A stretch of DNA of 64,000 bases from Dendrocalamus latiflorus. Its lineage: Eukaryota; Streptophyta; Magnoliopsida; Poales; Poaceae. The DNA lies in the NCBI GenBank assembly GCA_017311315.1, contig CM029617.1, positions 11,435,075 to 11,499,074 of the forward strand, given 5' to 3'. Under the pieces are notes generated by a model. The model was not told where the DNA came from, made no database searches, and saw nothing but the letters and a program-made list of their open reading frames with translations. The first letter of the stretch is position 1. Every line of letters begins with the position of its first letter. Shown one piece after another: positions 12,189 to 22,330 of this stretch. A program made the position numbers and the translations under genes.

Positions 12189-13060
12189 TTTCCTCCAAAA
12201 TGCCTGATAATTCGACTGTGCATGCATGACATCTTATTTTCGTATTCTTCCTGTTATTGGTCTTTTTTGTTTCTGTTTTTTAGCTCTTGGCTTCTCCTAA
12301 AATCGAAAGGTCAAAGGGTGGCCTCTTGAAACGGATTTTCTAAACGACTTCTTGAACCTAAAACCATGTGCGCCACCCATATCAGCGTCTCTGTCGTCCG
12401 CTGCCGTATTGAAAAATACAGATAAAAACCATTAGCCATAACCAAAAGCCATCAACCGTAGCCCAAAAGAACACCCCTATTATGTTTTCCTTTTATGTGT
12501 TCCCAAACCGCCCTAAGCACTTACAAGGTTTGCGCAAAATTTGTGTGTTCCAAACAGGCCGACTCGAGAGAGCTCCAGAAGAATACAATAACCATACAAA
12601 GGGGGAAAATAAGTTGGCGTTGTATACATTACCCGCCACAACGGATGGGTTGGCGCCGGCGGGCCTACGCCTACTAATGGGTTTAAACCCAACCCAAGAC
12701 CAACCCAACTCATATGAGACAAAGTCAACTTCCCACCCTAAACCAACCAACAAAAGATTTTTCACAACTCCACCCAACCCAAAACACTTTCTACTTAAAT
12801 CTAACCCACCTTTCACTTAAATCCAACCCAACCCAAACCCATGGGTTCAACTCATTTCCCAATCCATTTACCAACCCACTTATTTGTAACACTTCGGTAT
12901 TTGAAATTTTAACCTCACGTTCACATTATAAATTTTTACGAAATCGATTAAAATTTATTGTAAATGGTTATGCGTGTAGGAAAGCTACTTGCGCAAATTG
13001 GCAGGGCTAGACGTACACGTGGCCCCACATGCTTTTATAGGAAGTTTTCGTAAAACTTCA
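12020..13060. repeat. Large duplicated segment, copy B
   Basis: It is collinear with 10848-11960: the same leader, a (TC)n tract at 12132-12186, the same gene-free middle and the same CCCAACCCAA-rich block. The two copies differ by scattered substitutions and in the number of TC units, so the duplication is not very recent. It ends in the ~167-bp tandem repeats. Confidence 0.7.
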
Positions 13061-13550
13061 GTATTTGAAATTTCAACCCCGCTTTCACACTATAAAAGTT
13101 TTACGAAATCGATTGAAATTTGTTGTAAATGATTCTGCATGAAGGGAAGCTACTCTTTGCAAAATGGCAGGGCTAGGCGCACACATGGATTCTATACACT
13201 TTTTATAGAAAGTTTTCGTAAAACTTCGGTATTTAGAATTTCAATTTCGTGTTCACACTATAAAAGTTTCTCGAAATAATTATAATTTATTGAAGATGAT
13301 TCTGCGTGTAGGAGAGATACTCTATGCATATTGGTAGGTCTAGGCGTACATGTGGACCCCACATGCTTTTATAGAAAGTTTTTTGTAAAACTTCGGTATT
13401 TGAAATTTCAACATCGTGTTTACACTACAAAAGTTTTACAAAACCGATTGAAGTTTGTCGCACATGATTCTATGTGTATGGAGCTACTCTATACAAATTA
13501 GCAAATACATGTGCACATGTGTCTCTCACATGTTTTTATAGAAAAGGTAT
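12886..13550. repeat. ~167-bp tandem repeat array (about four units)
   Basis: The motif AAACTTCGGTATTTGAAATT recurs with variants at about 12890, 13051, 13219 and 13391, a spacing of roughly 160-172 bp. Each unit also carries a TTTACGAAATCGATT-like block, a GATTCTGCGTGTAGG block and a CCCCACATGCTTTTATAG block in fixed order. One and a half related units occur at 11776-12016 behind copy A. The units are diverged. No coding function is seen. Confidence 0.75.
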
Positions 13551-13560
13551 AACCAAGTAT

Positions 13561-14655
13561 AGTACTCTAAGTCTATGGACAATCCAAATGCTACTCTATT
13601 AGGCCACACCACGAGTTGAATCCGTTCACAACCCGATCTCAACCTGAAATTTCTAAATCCACCCCACCCTAATCCAGTTTCTTTTATGAGGTAACCCAAC
13701 TCAACCCATTTACTCTTCTAACCTGTTTCTATTTATCCAAATTCAATCCAATTAAAAACCTACCCGTTTTACCTGTTTCAACCTAACCCACGTTAGCACC
13801 CTACCGGCGGATCTCTACCCCTATAATCCACCAGTTAAAATTATCCTACATCCACCCAACAATTACCTGCTCCACAGTCATGACCTTAACTACGTCCACA
13901 CCACAATATGCACCCAGAAATACACCATCATAAAAACGTGCGCACCAGATTAACTCTCCTCTATTCTCTCTCCTTACTCAACTATATCCGACGGTCATCC
14001 TTCAATGTATCTGCAGTACCCCTCCCCACCCTCCCTCCTCCCGAACCGCCCTCCCCACCCTTCTCCTTGGATTTCGCCGCCGCCTGCCTCCCCCCACCGC
14101 CGCCTCCTCCCCTCCGCCTCCTCCCCCGTCGCCTCCTCCTCCCCCACCCCTCCTCCGCCTCCTCCCCTCCCTCCTCCTCCGCCGCCGGCCTCCCCCACCG
14201 AACCCGTGCGCCTCCGCCCCTCTGATTTCTCCGCTGCCTCCTCCCCCGCTCCTCCGCCGTCGCCGCCTCCTCCTCCTCCTCCCCCACCCCTCCGCTCCGC
14301 CGCCGCCTCCTCCTCCTCCCCCACCCCTCCGCTCCGCCGCCGCCTCCTCCTCCCCCCACCCCTCCGCTCCGCCGCCGCCTCCTCCCCTCCCTCCCACCCC
14401 GCGCCGCCTCCCACCTCCCACCCCGCGCTCGAGGCCGCCACCTCCTCCTGCCCCCACCCCGCGCCGCCGCCGCCTCCTCCTCCGCCCCACCCCGCGCCGC
14501 CGCCTCCTCCCCTCCCTCATCCGCCGCGTCGCCGCCGCCTCCTCCTCCCAACCCCGCAGAGATTTCAAATCCGCAGCAGGCTAGGGCCAGGTCTCCCCCG
14601 CCGTCGCCCCCGTTCCCGCGAGATCCGCCGCCGCTAGGGGGGAGAGAGGGCTACC
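13561..14655. other. Non-coding leader and C-rich microsatellite-like tract
   Basis: 13561-14000 shows no supported gene. From about 14010 to 14560 the plus strand is an almost pure CCGCCTCCTCC-type low-complexity tract. The long ORFs on both strands there are compositional artefacts (Pro/Ser/Arg or Gly/Arg/Glu runs). It directly precedes the DRP2-like first exon and could be its expanded 5' UTR. Confidence 0.5.
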
Positions 14656-14796
14656 ATGGATGCCATGGAGGAGCTGTCGGAGCTCTCCGAGTCCATGCGC
14701 CAGGCGGCCTCGCTCCTCGCCGACGACGACCCCTCCGACGACGCCGCGCCGCGCCGCCCCTCCACCTTCCTCAACGCCGTCACCCTGGGCAACGTC
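14656..14796 (+). pseudogene. First exon of a dynamin-related protein 2 (DRP2) gene, captured fragment
   Basis: The ATG at 14656 opens a 47-codon exon with ELSELSESMRQAASLLADD near the start and RPSTFLNAVTLGNV at its end, followed by a GTGAGT donor. This is the N-terminus of plant DRP2 (dynamin-2-like) proteins, large GTPases that pinch vesicles at the plasma membrane and trans-Golgi. In the family the next exon supplies GAGKS of the P-loop. Here that exon is absent: downstream exons belong to other genes. The fragment itself has no stop or frameshift. Recognition is from family knowledge of the N-terminal sequence. Confidence 0.75.
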
Positions 14797-14981
14797 GTGA
14801 GTATCGGGAGCCGCTGCCTTCTCCTCCCCCCACCCCTCCGCTCCGCCACCGCCTCCTCTTCCCCCCACCCCGCGCCGCCGCCTCCTCCCCCCCACCACCC
14901 CCCCCCCCCCGCTCCGCCGCCGTCTCCTACTCATTTGCATCACCAAAAACTTTGATGGCCAAATTGTGATGCTTGTTTTAG

Positions 14982-15038
14982 GTAAATAAGGTCATTCGAG
15001 GGTGGGAGGAGGAGGAGCAAGAGTGCGAATTTGATCAG
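14982..15038 (+). pseudogene. Unrecognised 19-codon exon-like fragment
   Basis: A phase-0 open stretch bounded by TTTTAG and GTATTG splice-like signals encodes VNKVIRGWEEEEQECEFDQ. It is rich in Glu and reads like real coding sequence, but I do not recognise the parent gene. It lies between the DRP2-like exon and the callose-synthase-like exons, on the same strand, and would be spliced in frame after the DRP2 exon. Confidence 0.4.
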
Positions 15039-15710
15039 GTATTGCTTTCAGTATCCAATGTTTTGGCCCTTTTATTCGTTTGATTGTTAATTTGTCGTAG
15101 TTTTAGTTGGATTTACGTGAGCGATTTAGCGGTCTTATGTTTGGGTTTAGGGGGGCTAGGGTTCACATTGATCAAACAAAACGTGTATTTAGTACTATAT
15201 CAGTGGCACATAACTGTAATCTGTAGTGTAAGTGTCCTCACGGAGCAGCTAGGCAGTGCCAATTGTGCAAGCAATACTGTAAGCTTCGCTCGGTGGTTTT
15301 GAATTGTAGAATCGATTGCACAATTTCTGTACGGGATCAATTAGCTCATGACTGATCTCGGTTATGAGGAAATTTTGTTTGATTTTTGTCATTCAGTGCC
15401 AATTATGGAACCAAAACGACACTAAGGTCCCCTCTTTCTTCTCTTGCATAAGAACTATCTCTATTGCAAAGTTGCAAACTTATGCTTCACCCTCCCTTAA
15501 CCCTCCAGTCTTAGTCCATATGGGACAGATTCCATTTCAAAAGCAGTAATATTAAATATCTAAAACCCTATTCAATGATAGCAATCTACTACCAGCATAT
15601 AATGTCTTATTACTCTATTTAAGTGGGATTTCTATGAACACTAATGTAAATGCGAGCTCTTTCTATTCGGCCAGTAGTTTTAGTGTCATTCCATAGTAAT
15701 TTGCTGAAAC

Positions 15711-15912
15711 ATGATTTCAATAGAGATGTTTTTGCTCCCAGAGTGTCTTTGCTACATCTTTCACAATGTAACTTGCACTTTCTTAATTATCATATCAAGT
15801 AGCAAAGCTCATTGCAATAATATATCTGTGAACGATATCTTCCAATGTGTTCAGATGGCATATGAGCTGCATGGGTTGCTTGCTGTAAATGTTAGTATTG
15901 TGACTTGTTATT
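15711..15912 (+). pseudogene. Callose synthase (glucan synthase-like) two-exon fragment
   Basis: The first piece, ending at 15767 with a GT donor, encodes LLPECLCYIFHN. The second, starting at 15855 after an AG acceptor, encodes MAYELHGLLAVNVSIVT. Joined they match the conserved plant callose synthase stretch approximating LPECLCYIFHNMAYELHGLLAGNVS, in the cytosolic N-terminal region of this very large plasma-membrane enzyme. The intron position is preserved, so the copy came from genomic DNA rather than an mRNA. Only about 30 of the roughly 1,900 residues of the family are present. The exact left edge is uncertain. Confidence 0.8.
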
Positions 15913-15971
15913 TTCTACTATGTTTCCATAGACTATAGTCATTAGAGATGTGCTATTTGCATTGTATTTGT

Positions 15972-16002
15972 TATCCGTTGCAACGCACGGGCACATGACT
16001 AG
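15972..16002 (+). mobile_element. Helitron-like 3' terminus
   Basis: The sequence has the perfect 10-bp palindrome CGTTGCAACG followed by CACGGGCACATGACTAG, ending CTAG. Grass Helitrons end in a GC-rich hairpin of this kind shortly before CTRR. The base after CTAG is A rather than the expected T, so the end may be mutated or the true edge may differ by a base. No 5' TC end could be placed with confidence. If genuine, it closes an element that holds the DRP2 and callose synthase fragments. Confidence 0.55.
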
Positions 16003-16499
16003 AATTATTATACTGGTGTCATTTGACTAGAATTGCAGCCACGGTAAATATTTTAGTGTTACTTGGACTACTTCGATTATTATACTGAGTTGTAGTTCAT
16101 CCCCAGATTTGAGTAGCATAGAACTGCTAAGTTGCATATTGCTTACAAACAGGTACGAGATTAGGTGAGCACTTGCATTTGCTTGCAATTGAGGGTAGGA
16201 TTCCTAGATGTCAATCCTCTATGAAAAAACGATTCTATATGTTTGCCCAATTACTCTTATCTTGAACATTTAATTTGGCAATGCAGCTGCTCGAGTGGCT
16301 TCATCGATATGCACTGGATTTTGAAATGTGACAGGTTCTATCTACTGTTATGTTGTCTATTTTATAGAAAGAAAGCAGGAATATGCTGCATGATTAGTAT
16401 AACTTGGTTCGTTGGCACAGCTATCTACTCACTTTGTTGTCAATTGTCATTCTATGGTCATACTTTGTCTGACCTAAACAATTATTTTGTATATTGTAG

Positions 16500-16680
16500 C
16501 CAAAGCAGATCCATGAAATCAAGGACTTCCTTCTCACCACGAGGAGGAAGGATGCCCAATCTGTGAAGATCAAGAGGAGCAAAGAGGTTGTCAAGTTCAT
16601 GGTTCGCTGCAAAAAAGTACTCTTGTGTCTTTGACTCTGAGAAGGCAAACAACTTGTAGCAATCTCTCCCACCAGATTAG
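16500..16680 (+). pseudogene. Ribosomal protein L38 (eL38) pseudogene fragment
   Basis: After an AG acceptor at 16498-16499 the plus strand encodes PKQIHEIKDFLLTTRRKDAQ and SVKIKRSKEVVKFMVRCKK, unmistakably eL38 of the large cytosolic ribosomal subunit. It then shifts frame by one base and continues YSCVFDSEKANNL, lacking about four residues of the normal YLYTLCVFD stretch. An in-frame TAG precedes QSLPPD. The normal ATG-only first exon is not identified. The frameshift, deletion and stop make it non-functional. The retained intron boundary indicates DNA-level capture. It sits just after the Helitron-like terminus and is on the same strand as the other captured fragments. Confidence 0.9.
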
Positions 16681-17257
16681 CAGCGGAGCTAATTTTATTT
16701 GACATGATCTTATTTCTATTCTTATATCTGAATAGTTCATGCAGGATAAATTTTGCTTCAATTGTTTATTCTTGGTGCTGATGGGCATGCTTGTGTCTGC
16801 CAATTCGCATAATTATTTTCATTGAGCTGAGATTGTATTTCTAAGTTATATGGTGTCTGTCAAGTTGATGTCCCAGTGAAGATAAAATTTTGGCATAATT
16901 TTTGGCATTTCTAAGTTATAAAGTGTCTGCCAATTGGTATAATTTTTTTTATTTCATTTTCATTGAGTTGAGATTGCATTTCTAAGCTACATAATGTCTG
17001 TCAAGTTGATGTCCCAGTGAAGATAAAATTTTGGTCCAAAGATGATTAATGACTGGTTTTAGCTTCAAGCCATCTGTCATACATCTACATAGTGTATGTA
17101 TGTGTGTGTGTCTTTTAATAGAGGCACTCACGCACTCATCACAACAGGAATCAGAAGCAAGATACTGCTACTAGGTATTGAGTTGATATGAACTTTATTT
17201 ACCTGGTTAAGCATCTTTTGTTAGGTATATTTTAATTTCATGCAATTTCTCTAACAG

Positions 17258-17457
17258 AAAAAACTTTGGCTAATGCCTAAGTTTGATTTTGCGAAAATAC
17301 AGCCAAGGTACTATGGTTTTAAACTGGCTTGCGAGTATATTTTTTTAAGAATTGCGAGTATCCATTTTAATTAACTTGTGATGTTGGTGTGAAGATGGAG
17401 AGGCCTGCTGAAGGAGATGAGGCCATGGCAGGGCAGGAGGTTGTTGCTGCCGAGTAG
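17258..17457 (+). pseudogene. Unrecognised exon-like fragments between the L38 and SUS copies
   Basis: 17258-17338 reads LWLMPKFDFAKIQPRYYGFK after a CTAACAG acceptor. 17395-17457 reads MERPAEGDEAMAGQEVVAAE and ends in TAG. Both have coding-like composition and plausible splice borders, but I recognise neither. They may be further captured exons. Confidence 0.3.
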
Positions 17458-18014
17458 AGATAGTGTCTTACCACTTATTTTTGCTGCTGTATGTTTTAGA
17501 AAATATATGTACTACTCCATCGACGGCACGGCTCCCCAATCCCCATTTTCCCATCGGTCGTTCGGAGCAACAGAAGCAGCAGCAGCCAGCAGCAAGTGCG
17601 TCTCTTCAGCCTTCACTCCTTATGCGCTTCACATAGCTAGCTAGGGATGGTTTCTTATATCTTTGAATAGTTGATTGGATTGGGGGATTTCTTTCGCTGA
17701 GTTCCAAATGTACTTTATAAATGGATATTCTATTCCGATTTCAAAATCTCGGTTTGTGAAATATAAATTTGTACTGCAGATTGCTAAATATTTTACTACT
17801 ATTCCAATTTATCAATAATTGTAGTATGCCATAAATTAGCATCAGGCGAGCTCCATTTCTCGATCTGACACTGGTTAGATGTATGTATGATATGCTTGTC
17901 TCATATTAGCTTTGTCCTATAAGCACCTCCTAATTTTTTGTCCTGCGTACGCCACCCCTCGCAGAGGGTCCTTTTCATCGTCGGTAAACCGAGCCCCTCC
18001 CGTGTCCTCTGGCG

Positions 18015-18221
18015 ATGTCGGTGACGGGGGAGACCTATGAACAGGAAGACCTTGATGGGGAGGAGTATGATGAGGACGAGGAGGAGGGGTATGAGTTTGG
18101 CGACGCGGATGACGCGATGCAGTGCGTGGAGATGGCTGAACGGTACGGTGCCGCCGCCACCGCTGCCGGGGTGCTACATGCTGGCGCCCAAGATGACGAC
18201 GCATTCCCGACGCGCAATTGA
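18015..18221 (+). pseudogene. Acidic 68-residue ORF, unrecognised captured first exon
   Basis: The ORF starts MSVTGETYEQEDLDGEEYDE, is very Asp/Glu-rich, and includes YEFGDADDAMQCVEMAER. This looks like a genuine acidic N-terminal coding exon rather than random sequence, but no family is identified with confidence. It precedes the sucrose synthase exons in the same orientation. Confidence 0.35.
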
Positions 18222-18349
18222 TGACATGGACAGTGATCTTTAGCTTGTCATGGACATAATGTGCTTTTTTCCTTGCCTTTTATTTCTTTACATTTTTCAT
18301 CATCTTTTCTTTTAAGTCTTTGTCCTTGGTTTACATTGCTTCTGTCCAG

Positions 18350-20056
18350 ATTGTCTATATACTGGACCAAGTTCGTGCATTGGAGAATGAAATGGTTCTT
18401 AGGTTAAAGAAACAAGGCCTCGATGTTACCCCTAAAATTCTCATTGTAAGTGTATTTTTCTTTATCCCTTCTCTCAATTTTGGCACCTGCTAGAATGTTA
18501 TGTTCTCTCAGTACGTGCTCCTGTTTCTTTGTTTTGCTGAGCCATTGAGCCATTCTACTATTTTCACGCCCTCTTGTATATATATGGTAGTTATAACTTA
18601 TAAGTCCTCGTGACTTTTGTGGGAAAAGGAGCACGGCTAATCATTTGTTTTTATGTGATTAAGGTTACTCGGCTGATACCAGATGCAAAAGGCACATCGT
18701 GCAATCAGCGGCTTGAGAGAATAAGTGGAACACAGCATACTTACATATTACGAGTGCCCTTTAGAAATAAAAATGGGATACTAAGGAAATGGATATCAAG
18801 ATTTGATGTGTGGCCCTACCTGGAGAAATTTTCAGACGTTAATATAATTGATGCTTCTTTGCTTGTAGAAATTCCTGAGATGGCCCTGAACTGTTTTTTT
18901 CTTCGTGTAATGAAAAAATCTTAAAAGAATCTCTGTGCTTGTATGACAATAGTATAAAATGTGAATTATCTGGTGGGATTTTTTTATCATACAACTATTG
19001 AAGCAAGGGATTGGGAGTTGAAGGGTTAAATTCAAGTTGTTTCTAGTGTAGCTTTGGAGGACCATTTTCCGCATTAGCTACTTCAATTCTGTGTGTGAAT
19101 TTGTATGTAGTATCATCTGACATTTGCTACTATAATTCCGTGCTTTTACTTTTTTTTTTATTTGACAAGAAGGCAGTAATACAGTATTCTTATTGTTATA
19201 CAGGATGCAGCTGGTGAAATTGCTGCAGAATTACAAGGCACTCCAGACTTTATAATTGGAAACTACAGTGATGGGAATCTTGTGGCATCATTGCTATCTT
19301 ACAAGATGGGAATTACCCAGGTATGCCTTGTTAAATACTTATACTTGAAATCTGCACTCTCTTCTTTGCTGATTATCTCAGCATGTTCTTTGCAGTGCAA
19401 TATTGCTCATGCTTTGGAAAAGACTAAATACCCAAATTCAGACATATACTGGAAGAACTTCGACGAGAAGTATCATTTCTCTTGTCAGTTCACATCTGAT
19501 ATAATCGCTATGAACAATGCCGATTTTATAATCACGAGCACATATCAAGAAATTGCTGGAAGGTTTCTTCTCTTCTGCCTTGTTGGCCATTAAAGTTTTT
19601 TCCCTATGATTTCAGCATTGGTCAGTTAAATTGCTCACATAAAGTAACATCTTGAAGCATGTTATTTAGGTGTGCATGGAAGTCATATGTCGCTGTTAAG
19701 ATATAGTGTTGATTGTTAACAGGGTAACATGTGCAATTGTTGCATTTCATGAATAAACCTTGCATGTGTACTGATCATACATGGACATTTCTTAGAAGAT
19801 GCTTATACGTAATCCTTTTCCTTTTTCTCAGCAAAAACACAGTTGGACAGTATGAGAGCCATATTGCTTTTACTCTTCCTGGTCTGTATCGCGTTGTCCA
19901 TGGGATTGATGTTTTTGATCCCAAGTTCAATATAGCCTCTCCAGGAGCAGACATGTCCATATATTTTCCATACACTGAAAAGGCCAAGCGACTCACTTCT
20001 CTTCATGGTTCAATTGAAAAGTTGATTTACAATCCAGAGCAAAATGATGAACACAT
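18350..20056 (+). pseudogene. Sucrose synthase fragment, five intact exons
   Basis: Exons 18350-18445, 18664-18837, 19204-19320, 19396-19562 and 19832-20056 join in one open frame of about 260 codons with GT-AG borders at all retained junctions. The encoded protein runs from IVYILDQVRALENEMVLRLK through VTRLIPDAKGTSCNQRLERI, GTPDFIIGNYSDGNLVASLL, SCQFTSDIIAMNNADFIITS and LPGLYRVVHGIDVFDPKFN to NPEQNDEH. This is the central part of plant sucrose synthase (UDP-dependent cleavage of sucrose), spanning the end of the sucrose_synth domain up to the glycosyltransferase linker. The last exon ends mid-codon before a GTGAGT donor; the next family exon (starting GHLDD) is missing. No frameshift or stop was found, so capture is probably recent. 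Without N- and C-terminal parts it cannot be an active enzyme. Confidence 0.92.
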
Positions 20057-21480
20057 GTGAGTACTCTGTTGTTTATTATTTTTGTTGTACTTTGGACTTA
20101 GGTTGGATGTCCTTCACAATATTCTCTTCACATAATTGTGTCGGTTCCAGACTTCTATCAAAAGAATTCTTGGATGCATGAATTGATCACTAGAGTTTTA
20201 ATAAATGTACTATTGATGAGTATCCAAGCACATTTTTGTGGACATTGGGTGTTTAAATGTCTAGAATATGGGAAAAAGTGCTCATGAGTTAAATCCTTAC
20301 TGATGTACATTATTTTTTTGCATTTTGATCTGGCAGATATTTTATTTTATTGGATTTGGAATGTTCTGTCTTGAATCACTGCTAAGCATAGATGTTATTC
20401 AGGTGGGTGTTGTTCCCCTCTTGTTTTCTGGATGGTTGGATCTCCAACCTTTTCTATTTGAAAACTTTAACCTGCATATGGCTTATTACATATTAACTGT
20501 TTTATTTCTCTTCCAATCATGACTATGGGTTTACTGCTTGACTAATAGCCAAAAGTCAAAGGAATATTTTGTTTTTCTTTCCATTACCAATTTATGACTA
20601 TGGACTGCTGACCGTGTTGTTGCGGATGGGTAGCTTCATATATGAGACGTGAATCTTAATGAATCTGATTGTTCGTTTTATTTTTTTACAAATTTTATCT
20701 TATTTTATATTTTACCGTAGCGTTAGCATAGTCACACTACTAGTATCCTTGAAAGAGCGAGGCCGTCAAGCTGATCACAGCACGGATCCGGAGAAAGCTA
20801 TGTACATACACCCAAGCGAAGTGACCAGCTCGCCTACAGGCTACAGCCTCACAGGTCTCTCGGATCTCCATCACCATACGTCGCATTCGCATCGCATCTC
20901 GGCTCCGGTTGGCGATGGGTCACTGGCTGACGCAGAGTTCTTCTGTACAGTTGCGTACGTCGCGCTGCCTCCTGAATTGCTCAGACAACTGGGTGTCGGG
21001 GTGACTTCTTTTCAATTACAACATGGCTGATATGTTTTGATTATAGTATAAATAATTGTATGAATTACTAAATACTGATAAATCAATAAATTGTTTTAAA
21101 AAACAACGAAAAAACCTTCGTAGCTTATTTGCACGAGAAAAGCAATATACTGAAAAAAGTAGACACATGTATGTCTAAAGCCACATCTGGCACTGTTTTG
21201 CATCGTATTTACAAAAATAGTCGTATGCACACCGTATTGACAAAAATGTTGTTTCTACAGTCCGGTGGGCAGGCGACAGCGCCCTCGCGGCGACACACCG
21301 CGCGGCCACCAGCTGCAGGTGACTACCACCCTCTCACCAGATCTTATTTGCAGCGGGCATCGACCCACCATGAGACACTGCGAGAACGTTGTATTCTTAC
21401 ATGTCATCAGTTGGTCTCATTTACAATATGTATGCTATGTCTTTAGACTTGAGGTTGTCGCATGTACTTGTGATGCATAA
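20057..21480. other. No recognised gene downstream of the SUS fragment
   Basis: AT-rich, intron-like sequence to about 20750, then a more GC-balanced stretch (20750-21020) with a 123-codon ORF of no recognised family. No tRNA, terminus or protein domain is visible. Confidence 0.4.
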
Positions 21481-22330
21481 TGGCTAACTTAGGGGTTGCC
21501 AAACGCTACTCCGTAACTCGGAAGTTATAAAGATAGCTTTTCGGGTTTGTCATGATGCATGTTTCGAAGCGTGATCGATCAATATAGGATTTGCCCCTCC
21601 ATGCAACGAGAGAGATATCTCTAGGCCTCTCGAGTGATTGGATTCCAGAAATGCATGGTCATGCTACTTGCGGTTAAAGAGTTAACCATAGTAGGGGAAT
21701 TCGAATCACGTGGTCAATAAAAAAGTGGTCGAGCTAGCCAACAAGGATGGTACGTACTCGCCTTGAGCTTGACCGATCATGAGGTAATGGGAAATGCATA
21801 TAAGCTTTGATAGGGTTCGTCTGATATGATATTTACATATACTTGAGAGTCGGCATGCTTGCTAGGGGCCGCTACCGATTAGAGGATGAGGAGTACTTGG
21901 GCCATGTCCAAGTGTACGCAAACTTATAGGGTCGCACACTTAAGGGGCTGAGATATAATTCCGATGGTGATCTGAGTTCATATGGGCCACGAGTTTCTAA
22001 TGGACCTCAAGTTCGAGGACTATTATGGATGCCTATAAATAGAGGAACTCGGTGGTATAGGGGCTGAGCGACAGAGAAAGAATTCGGAATTCCAAAAACT
22101 CTAGACGTCACACCTTCCTCATCTAATACCACGCTACCGGCGCTAGCACTCCAGCGCGTAGTGTTAGCACTCCAGCGCGTAGTGTTCCTGCCCCATACGT
22201 GTAGATACCTTGGAGGTGTTGATGCGAAGTTTCAGCACTAAGACGATCCGTAACCTATGACGATCACAAGGATCTAAAAGAGGATACGTGCGGTTAGTAT
22301 GACTACGACCGCATCAACATGCTATATTGA
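21481..22330 (+). other. Possible LTR-like promoter fragment
   Basis: The block contains a TATAAATAG box near 22034, a following leader, and a duplicated GCACTCCAGCGCGTAGTGTT repeat at 22146-22187. This arrangement resembles the U3-R-U5 layout of plant LTRs, but no TG...CA pair or target duplication could be fixed. Confidence 0.3.

Noticed and set aside
14002..14568. Long overlapping ORFs (about 190-210 codons) on both strands
   Set aside because: They are translations of a CCGCCTCCTCC low-complexity tract, giving only Gly/Arg/Glu or Pro/Ser runs; no domain and no codon signal.
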